DNA from: Agapetus fuscipes
Lineage: Eukaryota > Arthropoda > Insecta > Trichoptera > Glossosomatidae
Length of the DNA stretch: 64,000 nucleotides
Direction: 5' to 3'
Assembly (NCBI GenBank): GCA_951799405.1
Contig: OX637339.1
Location: 6,076,001-6,140,000, forward strand
Shown here one piece after another: positions 44,845-55,136 of this stretch. Positions within the stretch are counted from its first letter, which is position 1. Every line of letters begins with the position of its first letter. The position numbers and the translations under genes were made by a program. The notes under the pieces are model-generated. The model had not been told where the DNA came from, did no database searches, and worked only from the letters and a program-made list of their open reading frames with translations.

Positions 44845-44904
44845 ATTTCTACAATAATTACAAACTACAAATTGTTCAAACTCTTAATAAAATAGAGCCA
44901 TTTC

Positions 44905-45035
44905 ACACTTGACGCATTCTACACTGTTTGCGCTGGGTAAGAAGTCAGTAATGTATGAGAGCTTAACAAAGTTTGTCTGGTAATCTATTGACAATCCGGG
45001 CAGAATGCGTTGGGACTGAAATGGCCCTTAGTAAC
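44905..45035. repeat. Family J repeat
   Basis: GACGCATTCTACACTGTTTGC...AGAAGTCAGTAATGTATGAG...GGCAGAATGCGTTGGGACTG then AAATGGCCCTTAG; a weak inverted pair of GCATTCTRC/GCAGAATGCG at its ends. Confidence 0.55.
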
Positions 45036-46200
45036 CCACGTCCAGGCAATGCAAAAAAATTATGAATTATAAAGTTTCAAATCTTTGATTTTAGTAGGCA
45101 TATTGCATCCAAACTTAGATGCATAAAGGATGTGACCAACTGTGAGTTAATGAAGAGAAAGGTTAGGTAGCTTTAAATATGGATTCACAAGCCAAAAAAG
45201 GTTTGTTATGGTAGATTCCATCTAAAATTACATAAAAACAACGGTGCAGGTGTGGCATACTAAGTATAGAAGCATTACTGAGCTTAAAATCAAAGATTTC
45301 AGGTGCAGTGATGTGTCATCATTTTAGGACAACAAATTTGCAATATGGAGTAAGTAAGTGCTGTTGACGAAAAAATAAGTATATGATAATATTTATTCTA
45401 CACAGATAAGAGCTTCTAGAGGTGAATTTTCACAAAACGGGATTGCATTTCACGTGTACAGAGTGAACACAAAATGAACTGAGCGAGATAAACAAGGGCA
45501 TGGAGATTGTGGACACTTCATTTTTAAAATTCTATTCGCCATTATTCGAATCCAATTTCCCGTAAATGTCATTTACAATTTAAAAGCTTACATCAATTGA
45601 AAGCATTTGAAAAGTTTAAAGAATGTAAGCTAAATAAAGGGCTTGCACGATTTTAGCACAATGCCTTAGGTGAGGTTATTTTTTCTAAACGTCTACTTGA
45701 GAAATTGCCGTGGAGGCTGAGTCGGCGCAAGAAATGTACGCAGTCTTTCCTTTTCTAACTTCATCTGCATAACATAATAGAATGCGGATAACTGCATCAC
45801 GCAGGGAGTCGCAGAAGTTGACAAAATCCATTTTCACATGTAAAACCAGAGGTCCAATAAGGCCGGGGGCACCATGATGCAAAAGACATGTGGTGCAAAA
45901 TTGGGTACACACAAGCAGATGTTTCACGATTCTTTAGAAAACTCCAGGACACTATGCGTTTAAGATGCAATTAATTGTAGAGATTATTACACTTTATCCG
46001 TATTCTTCCACGACAAGGGTAGACGGAGAGAAAACCAGAAAAATAAAAAGGACGTGGTTTGTCAAGTCAAAAACCCGACCGGTCAAAACTGTCTATGAAA
46101 ACACTGCACTGCTCCGAATTATCACTAGTACACGTGTCTTGAGGGAGAAATTATGATTGACGACTCGAAAATACTAACGAAAACCAATTAGCACGGGTAA
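45036..46200. other. No gene seen (eIF5A 5' UTR intron)
   Basis: AT-rich with ordinary short ORFs. Confidence 0.55.
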
Positions 46201-46246
46201 GTACACACAAATCCACCGCAAAAACGAAATATTTATCGATACTCAC

Positions 46247-46340
46247 ATGTGACGAAGATGGGTTCTTCAACCGAAAGGCCCTGTCGCGCCTGCGTAGTAA
46301 CGTGAAGACTCATTTCCTGCGACGGGGACGACAAAATCAG
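46247..46340 (-). promoter_or_regulatory. Probable non-coding first exon/promoter region of eIF5A
   Basis: On the minus strand a strong donor (CACAT|GTGAGT, donor at 46246-46241) closes a GC-rich patch running up to about 46340 and facing the acceptor at 43325. This is the best candidate for the 5' UTR exon that the coding exon requires. It includes a pyrimidine-rich CCTTTC, perhaps a TOP-like start as in many translation-factor genes. The transcription start itself cannot be fixed from sequence. Confidence 0.45.
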
Positions 46341-46953
46341 ATTCAGCGGAAATGACTACGCGGTATTTTCAAATATGTAATTACAACATTCACGACTTTC
46401 TATAGGATTTTATCGGTATCTTACCACAGTTTCGAAAGATTTTTATTGCTTTTATATTTTACAAAATTAAATCAAGCTTGAATTCAAATTAATTTTCCTT
46501 TTTAAAATGAAAATAATCAAATAATTGATTCGTAAAACGAAATCTGTTTTATCAAGGAATCTCATTTATAAAAGTTTACGCGTACGCGGCTAGATGTCGC
46601 TTACTTACATTCACTTACACGTCAGCTTTGACGTTTTGCACTTTTTGGCGGGATATTGGCGTCATCAATATTGATGTTAAAATTTCTAAAAATATACAAA
46701 ATACAATTCGCTGTCATTACTATTAGTCTTATCACGATTTTTCCATTCAAAATACAATACAAAATACATGTAGATAAACGTGCAGTTAATATGAAATCGT
46801 ACTAAAATGACTGGTTTGTTTATTGAAGGAATTTAAAATCCCACATCGAAAAAAAGCTTTTTTATTGTGAAGCAGGGTAGCTAAGTACCCCGAATTATTA
46901 TTTCGGTAAAACGTTAAGTTCAAAGAAAAATATAAAAGCGACTGATTTCGCTA

Positions 46954-47026
46954 GGCCCCGACGAGATTCGAACTCGTGATCTCCTGTTTACTAGACAGGC
47001 GCTTTAACCAACTAAGCCACGGCGCC
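46954..47026 (-). tRNA. tRNA-Thr (anticodon AGU)
   Basis: Minus-strand 73-nt cloverleaf: acceptor GGCGCCG, D arm TGGCTTAGTTGG, anticodon arm CCTGT-CTAGTAA-ACAGG (AGT), T arm ACGAG-TTCGAAT-CTCGT, 3' CGGGGCC. One G-G mismatch in the acceptor stem (4-69). A and B boxes are intact and a T run follows within about 30 nt. It is at the outer edge of the large palindrome: the palindrome arm begins inside the gene just after the anticodon stem. Confidence 0.93.
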
Positions 47027-47117
47027 CACAAGTGAGGAGGTGAAAATGACAGTACATAATTTGTATGCACTCACTTTTCTAAAAAAATATGCTAAAAATA
47101 AATAAATAAATGGAAAT

Positions 47118-47303
47118 AGTAGTAGTAGTAAATAGAAGTATCCTCTTGATAATGACGTGAATAAGTCGAAAGTACTTGAGGTGGAAATAAAAACTCAATT
47201 TGTGAAAATAAAACTCTGTGTTTTTTATAATTTTTTATAATTATTTATAAAAATGAATTTTCACTGTGTGAATACACAAACTTTAAAAAGTCTAAATGGA
47301 AAT
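47118..47303. repeat. 186-bp indel between palindrome arms
   Basis: Present only in the left arm. AAATGGAAAT occurs at 47108-47117 and 47294-47303, consistent with a 10-bp target-site duplication or with slippage deletion in the other arm. It starts with an AGT microsatellite and is AT-rich; no recognisable ends. Confidence 0.8.
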
Positions 47304-48178
47304 ACAATAAAACTATTGTATTTTATCAAAAAGGTATCGTTCTTATAAGCATTGAATAAAACATTTACATTAGTATATTTTGTCCATTTTTATGTTTTTT
47401 CTTTTAAAAAAAAACCGTCACTTCCCACCAAGGATTTCCAGTCCCAGGCGCAGATGAACCTGGGGCGCCAGTTTTTTGTCAGGAAATGTAAAAAATAAGT
47501 TGTTTTTCAATAGGAACATTTGTACCTACCTAATTGGGTAAGTTCATGAATTTTATCTTAATTCATGAAAAATGGATGATTCCAATTACTTTTTCAAATT
47601 TAAATTAAGCGCTTACCTACTTGGCTTATTGATAACCTCTATGCTCTGGGTCTTCCCGCTGGTCTCATCACAATTATCTTCTGCAGGCGCCCATAGGTCA
47701 TTCGCTGTATACATGTCCTAGGCAAGCGGGGAACGGGAAGACCCAGAGCATAGAGATTATCAATAAGCCAAGTAGGTTAGCGCTTAATTTAAATTTGAAA
47801 AGTAATTGGAATCATCCATTTTTCATGAATTAAGATAAAATTCATGAACTTACCCAATTAGGTAGGTACAAATGTTCCTATTGTAAAACAACTTATTTTT
47901 TACTTTTCCTGACAAAAAAACTGGCGCCCCAGGTTCATCTGCGCCTGGGACTGGAAATCCTTGGTGGGAAGTGACGGTTTTTTTTAAAAGAAAAAACATA
48001 AAAATGGACAAAATATACTAATGTAATTGTTTTATTCAATGCTTATAAGAACGATACCTTTTTGATAAAATACAATAGTTTTATTGTATTTCCATTTATT
48101 TATTTATTTTTAGCATATTTTTTTAGAAAAGTGAGTGCATACAAATTATGTACTGTCATTTTCACCTCCTCACTTGTG

Positions 48179-48226
48179 GGCGCCGTGGCTTAGTTGGTTA
48201 AAGCGCCTGTCTAGTAAACAGGAGAT
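48179..48226 (+). pseudogene. 5' fragment of tRNA-Thr (AGU), inverted copy
   Basis: The first 48 nt of the tRNA-Thr gene (acceptor 5' strand, D arm, whole anticodon arm) repeated without change on the plus strand, then breaking off at AGGAGAT into unrelated sequence. It lacks the T arm and B box, so it should not be transcribed by Pol III. It marks the right boundary of the palindrome. Confidence 0.93.
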
Positions 48227-48702
48227 TTCTATTACCAAAATAATCATTTCAGTGTTCTGAAAGTTCTTTCTCTAAGGTCTGTGTATATCCGTCGTTCTTA
48301 AGTTTTTTACGAAGTTTTTTCAAAAGAGTTCAATGGGAGATTGCGTTCGTTTTTACCAAATCATTCAGGATTTAAATTTGAATGTATCTTTACACAAAGA
48401 GGTCCGCGGTCGAAACCTAACAAAGAATATGTTCATTAAAGGTTAAAAGCCCTTGCTCTACATGCAATTACAAGGATATTGAAATCAGACTAGGCTTCAA
48501 ATTGCCTTTTTGAGGCCCTGTTGAGTCGGTACTGTACATTTTTCCAACTTGTTTGATTTTCTAACGTTCAGACATTCAACATTTTTTTTATCAATTATAA
48601 TTAATATTAACAATTTATCATATTTAAACATGTTTCAGGACACTTAAGCTAATATTGACTTAAGATTTTCGGCGATATAAAAATCCGCTTTCACGGCTGT
48701 GC

Positions 48703-48775
48703 CATCCCTTGTGGGGATCGAACCCACGACCTTTGGATTAGAAGTCCAACGCGCTATCCACTGCGCCAAAGGGAC
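48703..48775 (-). tRNA. tRNA-Arg (anticodon UCU), copy 1
   Basis: Minus strand, 73 nt: GTCCCTT acceptor, TGGCGCAGTGGA D arm (A box), GTTGGA-CTTCTAA-TCCAAAG anticodon arm with TCT, GTGGG-TTCGATC-CCCAC T arm (B box), 3' AAGGGAT plus discriminator G. A T5 terminator follows about 20 nt downstream. No intron. Confidence 0.95.
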
Positions 48776-48946
48776 AGATGGTCAGTCGAATCGATTTCTC
48801 TTTGATCAACTGATTGAAGTAATTTTCATTGAAGCATTAGAGACAGAAATAATTGAGTATACGACCGTTTTCCACGTATTTGAAATTGTTATCCATCTTT
48901 TCTTTCATTTTCCCTCTAAAGGTGATGAAAAGATCAAGGAGATCGT

Positions 48947-49232
48947 GTCATGACAAATTGGTCAAAGATAAATCGTCCACAGACAATTTATGGACATAGA
49001 CAGACAACATGGGCATAGACAGTTCATCCACACGATTTTTCGATCGCGTGCAATACAGGTCCACAGAGAGCTCCATCACATTAAAGTCACTCCCTAAAAA
49101 ACCTTTCTTATTAGCTCTCTGTGGACCTAAGTATATTGTATGTGACCGAAAAGTCGTGTGGACGAACGTGGGACGAACTGTCGCGTGACCGATTTGTCCA
49201 TGGCCGACCTGTTTGTGGACGAGTTGTCTGTA
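48947..49232. repeat. Foldback element with GTCCAYAGAC-like units
   Basis: Inner arms AGGTCCACAGAGAGCT and AGCTCTCTGTGGACCT (perfect 16 bp) plus outer arms of about 100 bp built from ATCGTCCACA/GACAAATTGGTCA-like degenerate units, reverse complementary. The spacer is about 40 bp. Confidence 0.7.
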
Positions 49233-49534
49233 ACTAATATGGAGTACGAAACCCAAGGAAATGATATTTGACGAGTTTAGTTTAGAGATAAATAAGTATA
49301 TTGGTCTGCTGCACCAACCTCCACTCAATATTTGATTGCTTATTTCTGGTAAGGATCTCGGTTAAATATTTCTCGGAAGTGGGTAATAATATGATGAAAT
49401 TTGAACAGGAAAGATACATGATGTACATCAGCTGATTTACGTACATGCGACCAAAATTTTGATTTCATGATTTTTGTCTGATTGGAGTTTGGTGAAACAG
49501 GCCCTATGTAAATGATGTTGATTGATGTATACTA

Positions 49535-49790
49535 GTATGAGGCTGACCACCCATAGGTATCTACTGTAAAAAATCAATGTTGACTTTGCCCATGTCAGCC
49601 CTTTTTCAGGGAAGGGTGGCAAAAGTTGTACAGGGTGCATGCTGATTTGAGATTTGGGTTTTTATCTAATTAGTTTGAATGCAACGTGTATAAGCGCCGC
49701 GCCATCTTAAATTCGTCTGCTTGTGGGCATGCATTAATTGTGAATTTAAAAAGTCCATGTATTCTTGTAAAATAGATAATATTATATTTA
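49535..49790 (+). mobile_element. Retroposon family A copy
   Basis: ATGAGGCTGACCACCC...GACTTTGCCCATGTCAGCCC...; tail decayed. Confidence 0.65.
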
Positions 49791-49907
49791 CTTAAATATT
49801 TAAAGAAAAACAATGAGAGGTTCATTTTCTTTGAGATGTTTTATACCTACTTTGGGTAAAGAACGCAGAATAATGTTTTTACCACCTCAAGTGAAATTTG
49901 CTCACAG

Positions 49908-50118
49908 GTAACAAATGGTTCACTTTGCCAATGTCACCCCTGTTTCAGGGAATGTCGGCAGGAGTTGCAGGGCTTATGTTCATTTGAGTTTGGATTTTAT
50001 TTGTAAGTACACATTCAGCATTTGTAAGCGCGAACTACACGTGTTTGTTTGTGGGCATACATCTGAGAGCTTTAAATGAATATATGCTTGCAACTTAGAT
50101 TATAGATTATAGATTATA
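49908..50118 (+). mobile_element. Retroposon family A copy (5' truncated)
   Basis: AAATGGTTCACTTTGCCAATGTC... to AGATTATAGATTATAGATTA tail, the clearest tail in the window; just upstream of tRNA-Arg copy 2. Confidence 0.78.
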
Positions 50119-50207
50119 ACAGCTACAATCCCACACTATCAGCTGAGTAAAAATTTTTTTGCATTGACTAAAATATCACCGATCGCTCTGTGATACAATA
50201 ATTTATT

Positions 50208-50280
50208 CATCCCTTGTGGGGATCGAACCCACGACCTTTGGATTAGAAGTCCAACGCGCTATCCACTGCGCCAAAGGGAC
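50208..50280 (-). tRNA. tRNA-Arg (anticodon UCU), copy 2
   Basis: Identical over all 73 nt to copy 1, same strand. A T run occurs about 35 nt downstream. Flanks differ from copy 1, so the copies have moved or flanks have decayed while the genes were conserved. Confidence 0.95.
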
Positions 50281-50429
50281 CATACAATGCTGCGTTACAT
50301 ATTTTGATCCGATAAAAATTAAATGAGTGGGTACTTGTTTTACATACGAGTAGTTAAGTGAAAAAAATACACCTGTGTAAACTGCTTGTATGTACTTAAA
50401 AAAAAAACATGGTCTATAATTAGTTTTTT

Positions 50430-50656
50430 TTGTGGTTCCTTGACTCACAGGTTGATTTGAGGCTGACCAGTGACCACCCATACTGTTAAAAAATGTTTCA
50501 ATTTGCCAATATCCCCCTTGTTTCAGAGAAGGTTTGCAAAAATTACAAAGTGTATGTTCATTTGAGATTTGGGTTTTTATATATTGTAAGTACACGTTTC
50601 TCTGTCTGCTTGTGAGCGTGCACTAAGTATGAATTTTAAATTTTAATATCGATAAC
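50430..50656 (+). mobile_element. Retroposon family A copy with TTAA MITE near its tail
   Basis: TTCCTTGACTCACAGGTTG ... TAAATTTTAATATCGATAAC; after the MITE (50661-50900) the tail CTTCGCAACTTAGATTATAG continues at 50922-50940. Confidence 0.72.
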
Positions 50657-50660
50657 TTAA

Positions 50661-50900
50661 AGGTAAAACTGAATGAGTGACGTATGAAGCGAACAAGGGT
50701 TTCTCAGATAAATGCACCTTTTTTCCTATTTCTACGAGAGAAAACACTACAAAAGTGTGAAAATCCTGTAGTTAAGGAGTTTGTCATGACTCGTAATAGC
50801 TGTTCATAATGAGTTCATTTACTATGAGATCTTACAACCAATAAAATGTTTAATCCAAGATTTCTCAAATATGGGAATAAGCACTTATTCAGTTTTACCT
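50661..50900. mobile_element. TTAA-type MITE, AGGTAAAACTGA family, copy 2
   Basis: 240 bp between TTAA 50657-50660 and 50901-50904, ends AGGTAAAACTGAATGAGTG / CACTTATTCAGTTTTACCT. Sequence matches the 13.4 kb copy throughout. Superfamily piggyBac or Kolobok (both duplicate TTAA). It sits inside the tail region of a family A retroposon. Confidence 0.88.
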
Positions 50901-51062
50901 TTAAGTTGGCCATATATACCTTCGCAACTTAGATTATAGATGGTTTAGGACAAGACCCACCACGGGTTGTTGAGCCATTTTTTTTTTAAATAATAATAAT
51001 AATTAACTAGATTTATATGCGCCTTTTTGTGATTTACATCACTACAAAGGCGCATGTTGACT

Positions 51063-51400
51063 CTAGCGGGAAAACAAGAATGCTTTGAGCATCTTCCTGA
51101 AGGCTGTCTCATCTTCCTGGACTCTCAGCCTCTCTGGGAGAGCATTCCATGCCACTGGCCCGGCAACACGGAAAGATCGGTTCCCGAAGACTGTGCATGA
51201 CTGTTTTTTCGGCAGCTCCAACAGACTGGCACATGACCCAGCTGACCTCAGAGTAACTTCCCTTTCATTTAAACAAGTTCTCCTCGTGAGTTCCACCAGA
51301 TAGTCAGGAACCAGCCCATGAAGAGTCTTAAAGACCATCAAGCAAAGCTTGTAGTCTATTCTTTCCGAGATGCGAAGCCAGTGCAAGTTCTCAAGCAGAG
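51063..51400 (-). pseudogene. LINE fragment, second family (RT C-terminal domain)
   Basis: Minus-strand open frame LHWLRISERIDYKLCLMVFKT, LHGLVPDYLVELTRR, FGNRSFRVAGPVAWNALPERL, ending KMLKAFLFSR. CR1/L2-like, less decayed than the copy at 37.2 kb and with a different 3' end ((ATT)n near 50.99 kb). At its 5' break it enters two perfect hairpins. Confidence 0.82.
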
Positions 51401-51479
51401 GAACTCCTCTGCTTGAGAACTTGCACTGGTACTCCAAGTACCTACTGCCATATAACCATATGGCAGTAGGTACTTGGAG
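51378..51479. repeat. Two adjacent perfect hairpins at a LINE breakpoint
   Basis: Hairpin 1: 25-bp arms 51378-51402 and 51405-51429 with a 2-nt loop; its left arm is LINE coding sequence. Hairpin 2: 22-bp arms 51432-51453 and 51458-51479 with a 4-nt loop. Only two bases separate them. No mismatch in either. Confidence 0.95.
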
Positions 51480-51494
51480 CCGCCGTATAATTAT

Positions 51495-51660
51495 GATGAT
51501 GATAAAGGAGGGACTCTTGCATGCCATAATTGAGGAGATGATCGAAGAGACAAACGCCCGTGGACGACCATGCCGAGAGGTCCTACAGGATATACTGGCA
51601 GATATGTGCTGCTCCTCTTACGAGGAGCTCAAAAGGATTGTGTTGGATAGGGAAAGATGA
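51495..51660 (+). pseudogene. LINE RT C-terminus fragment (third family)
   Basis: Short frame after an (ATG)n start: LLHAIIEEMIEETNARGRP, CCSSYEELKRIVLDRER and TGA. This matches the C-terminal GRGRPR...CSSYEELKRMA..REEW signature of Jockey-like ORF2. It lies immediately beyond hairpin 2, in opposite orientation to the LINE at 51.1-51.4 kb. Confidence 0.72.
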
Positions 51661-51754
51661 CGAAAACGATGTAGGTATGTATTTACATTGCTAGTTTACT
51701 ATTTACAATACAGAAGAAGTAGACTGTGATGGCATTTATGCAGCTCAGTTTGCC

Positions 51755-52035
51755 GATAGCAAGAGTTTGATCCCCGGCGAGGGTGTCAAAAATATTTTTC
51801 CGTGTCGGTATTTATTTCAAACCTACAATAACGACCAGCAAGGCTTACTCAGAAGGCCTTCACAAGAAATGAGAACCAGCCCCATCGGGAGCTGGAAAAC
51901 TCCCACAAGTGGTTGGCGTGAGGCCGGCTTCCTTGCCAGTAAAAAAATATATACCTAGGTCCCGAATCGCCACTTGCGACGCCTTCGAGGATAACGCGTC
52001 AAGAAGTTGCACTTAATGTTTAGCTTGTTTGCATT
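51755..52035 (+). mobile_element. SINE family B
   Basis: GCAAGAGTTTGATCCCCGGCG, CACAAGAAATGAGAACCAGC, end GAATCGCCACTTGCGACGCC. Confidence 0.7.
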
Positions 52036-52093
52036 TATGCACATAGGTGAAACAAATACTAATTGTAATTTCAATTCGTTCAGAGGAAAAACC

Positions 52094-52325
52094 TGGGTAT
52101 TTCTTTGATGATGATGATGATGATGGATGATTTCTTTCCTGTGGCGCCATTTAATGGTACAAGGGCGCCATGGCTTCTGGAGAAAAGCAGTGTCTTCAGT
52201 CTCTTTCTGAAGGTGGTGGTAGGCTGGTTCGCGCGAATACCGACGGGCAAATTGTTCCAGGCAACCGGCCCGGCCACCGCAAAGCTCCTGTCTGCAAAAT
52301 TTGATGTGTTCGCTGAGCCTAGGGT
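52094..52325 (-). pseudogene. LINE 3' end with (ATC)n tail
   Basis: Minus strand: MAGPVAWNNLPVGIRANQP, TTFRKRLKTLLFSR, then 3' UTR and a (ATC)n tract (plus-strand ATG run at 52109-52125). Same type as the 51.1 kb LINE but a different subfamily. Confidence 0.75.
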
Positions 52326-52575
52326 TCTATAATCTGTAATCTAAGTTGCAAGGATATATTCATTCAAAGCTCTCAGATGTATGCCCACAAACAAACACGT
52401 TTAGTTCGCGCTTACAAATGCTGATTGTGTACTTACAAATAAAATCCAAACCTCAAATGCACATAAGCCCTGCAAAATCTTGCCGACATTCTCTGAAACA
52501 GGGGTGACATTGGCAAAGTGAACCATTTTTTACAGTATGGGTGGTCAGCCTCATACCAACCTATAAGTCAAGGAA
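52325..52575 (-). mobile_element. Retroposon family A copy
   Basis: TCTATAATCTGTAATCTAAG tail at left to CCAACCTATAAGTCAAGGAA at right, full length. Confidence 0.78.
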
Positions 52576-52679
52576 TACGAGCAATAAATAACATTGAGCC
52601 GAAAAAATAGGTAAATTGTCTTTGTACCTACAAGTTGAGGAAAGGTGATCGAAGAGGACGACATAATCTACACATCAGT

Positions 52680-52825
52680 TCCTTAACTTATAGGTTGGTA
52701 TGAGGCTGACCACCTACTATACTGTAAAAAATGGTTCACTTTGCAAACCCCTGTTTCAGAGAAGGTCGGCTAGAGTTGCAGGGCATATTATGTTTATTTG
52801 AGATTGTGTGTTTATGTTGTAAGTC
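52680..52825 (+). mobile_element. Retroposon family A copy, 3' truncated
   Basis: TTCCTTAACTTATAGGTTGG ... TTATGTTTATTTGAGATTGTG, then unrelated sequence. Confidence 0.7.
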
Positions 52826-53082
52826 CACGTGTTAAGAGCTGATCAGACATTTTACCGCGAGATCAGCTGTTTACGCGCGGCCATTTTTTATAGTTTTCCA
52901 TCAGTAGATTTCTCACCCAGGATGTTCCAGCGAGGAGAGGAAATGGATGTGAGGTATGGATGATGTTCAAAGGTCTACACTCTACAGGGAAGGAGTCTGA
53001 ACCAGAGTTTCATAAGGTAAACTTGGAGAGCCTCAGCCTCCTACCAACCTATAAGTCAAGACAAAGTCTATTATAGATCACA

Positions 53083-53295
53083 TGTTCCTTGACTTATAGG
53101 TTGGTATGCAGCTGACCACCCATGCTGTAAAAATGGTTCACTTTGGCAAGAGTTGCAGGGTGTATGTCCATTTGAGATTTGTTTTTTATGCTGTAGGCAT
53201 GTACAAGCGCGAACTTGTACGTGTCTGGTTGTGAAAATGCATGTAATGTGAATCTCCAATGTAACATACCTTTGCAACTTAGATTAGATTAGATA
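53083..53295 (+). mobile_element. Retroposon family A copy
   Basis: TTCCTTGACTTATAGGTTGG ... TTTGCAACTTAGATTAGATTAG; lacks about 30 bp around the GTCACCCCTG block. Confidence 0.75.
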
Positions 53296-53521
53296 ACATA
53301 AAAAATAAAACGATTCTGACACTATACGGCTTCAAGCTCCAAGCCTCTTGCAAAGTAAATGGACCCTCAAAACAAGCAACAATAAAAAGTATAATTTTAC
53401 GACATCATCAGTGAACCCCCTTTGTTCACAAAACACCGTATTATGAAAGGAATTTATTTGCATTAATATTTTTTACACCTGAGTAAACACACGAAATAAA
53501 CTGAATAAAAAGCTTGCACAT

Positions 53522-53594
53522 CATCCCTTGTGGGGATCGAACCCACGACCTTTGGATTAGAAGTCCAACGCGCTATCCACTGCGCCAAAGGGAC
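53522..53594 (-). tRNA. tRNA-Arg (anticodon UCU), copy 3
   Basis: Third identical 73-nt copy, minus strand, with T5 about 10 nt downstream. The three copies are spaced 1.5 and 3.3 kb apart among family A retroposons. Confidence 0.95.
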
Positions 53595-54481
53595 TGCGTG
53601 GAGATGTGATCAAGAAAAAAATCGAGTGTAATTTTTAATTGAGGTCAGCTGCAGTAGTTGGCGAAAAGACTGTAGCGAAGACGCAAACCATTTTGTGCTT
53701 TCAAATCTTATACATAGATGTCTCTACACAACAAAATGAAGCTAAATAGGGTACAGTGATGGTATGAATTAATCCACTATAGGTACTTATCACACAAAAT
53801 GAGATCCGCACATTTGAAATAGTTAAAAAAATCGTGACATTATACGGCCGTGCTTTCAAGGCAAAGGCTTACTAATATTTTGTGAGACTCAGTACGTATT
53901 TTTGTGTTGTAATTTAGAGTTTTTCTAGACAGGCAAAGATCACACTTCCATGAAAAAAAACCCGACTGTACATTGTGGAACCTATTTAATTTCATAGGTA
54001 AGGTGGCCGAGCTTACGCCAACCACTTCACTTGAAGTAGGTGTTTCCCACCCAGATAGCAGGTCAGTTTGCTGCAAGTTTGATTTGTATATAAATTTATA
54101 TTGTCATGTCAAATATGACAAAATAAGTTTGTTGCAATATTGCTGCAACGTTGTGCTCACAGCATTATATTTTTCCTTTATGTTTCCTGCCTGCATAGTG
54201 CATTTTAACCGCCATAACGTCTGTCAACTGTCAAGCCGGCTTGCGTTTCAACTCTGACAATTCTTCCCCTCGAAATCGTCAATTTTCAAGGTAATTATAC
54301 ATTAAATTGAAAAAAATCATTTTTAGCGTGTTCCTTAGTTCATAAACTATTTAACAGTATATAATTTGTAGCAAGTTCTATGTTTTTTAGTACTTTTTTT
54401 TTGTATACAAAATAACAACATACACAAAATACACAGGATTTTGAGGTCATTTTTAACAGCCTTACTATTTTATTTTTTCAG

Positions 54482-55134
54482 ATGTCTTACTCTATTCGAG
54501 AGATTAATATGTGTTTGAATGGAAATGCATCAGATGTAGAACTTGAAGATGAAGATGACGAAATTACAACCTGGTGGGAGCCAAGGATCGAAAACGGTGA
54601 CCAGGAGATGGCTGCAGACGAGTTGAGCCAGATAATTGGGATGCCCATTGAAATAAACGTTAGTATTTTATTTTTTTATTTATCTATTAAAAAATCCTCA
54701 TTTTATTCAAAATATATCTCAACAAATTAGCTATAAATCGGTACCTTTAAACTCGTATCTTTATAATTAATCACAGATTGTTCTGCATTGACATTGACTG
54801 AAGTCCTCTAAAATAGGTTTTCTATGGTTCCAATTTCTATTTTATTTGTGGATGATATTATAAACGTAACTATTTATTTCTTTTCAGGCACCTAGTGATG
54901 TTGACCAGGAGTAAGAAGCAAATGCGGTGGAAGGTGATGGACAACATCAGGCCCATTCGTTGTGGACAGAAGTACGCTGGCGACACCGTGACTTGGATAT
55001 CCCCGACACAACGTGTACTGCCAGTTTTTTACAATCCATTAAAATTTTAACGTCACTGGAATATTTTCAATTATTTGTAGATGACGCAATAATTGAAAAT
55101 ATGGTTCAGCAGCCCAATTTATATTCATCACAAT
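54482..55134 (+). pseudogene. piggyBac-like transposase N-terminal remnant (two exons)
   Basis: Exon 1 starts MSYSIREINMCLNG and continues through an acidic stretch to ...MPIEIN before a GTTAGT donor; exon 2 follows TTTTCAG at about 54890 (APSDVDQE) but meets an in-frame TAA at 54913-54915. The frame then stays open to EYFQLFVDDAIIENMV...NLYS, which is the start of the DDE_Tnp_1_7 domain (compare WKLFFTDKMLENIV in the intact element). Catalytic regions are missing; the remnant breaks off near 55134 into LINE sequence. Confidence 0.75.
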
Positions 55135-55136
55135 CG

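Larger units (their letters stand above)
46979..48226. repeat. Large near-perfect palindrome bounded by tRNA-Thr
   Basis: Left arm 46979-47658 and right arm 47734-48226 are reverse complements around a 75-bp spacer (47659-47733). Ignoring one indel the arms are 494 and 493 nt with only a few scattered mismatches (by eye about 98% identity). The left arm has an extra 186 bp (47118-47303) bounded by 10-bp direct repeats AAATGGAAAT, so either an insertion in the left arm or a deletion in the right. A transcript through it would fold into a very long hairpin. Confidence 0.95.

Noticed and set aside
47000..48200. CRISPR-like or LTR interpretation of the long repeat
   Set aside because: Arms are inverted, not direct, there are only two, and the genome is eukaryotic.
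48699..48953. 84-residue ORF on the plus strand
   Set aside because: Starts inside the tRNA-Arg gene (reads it antisense) and continues in AT-rich sequence.
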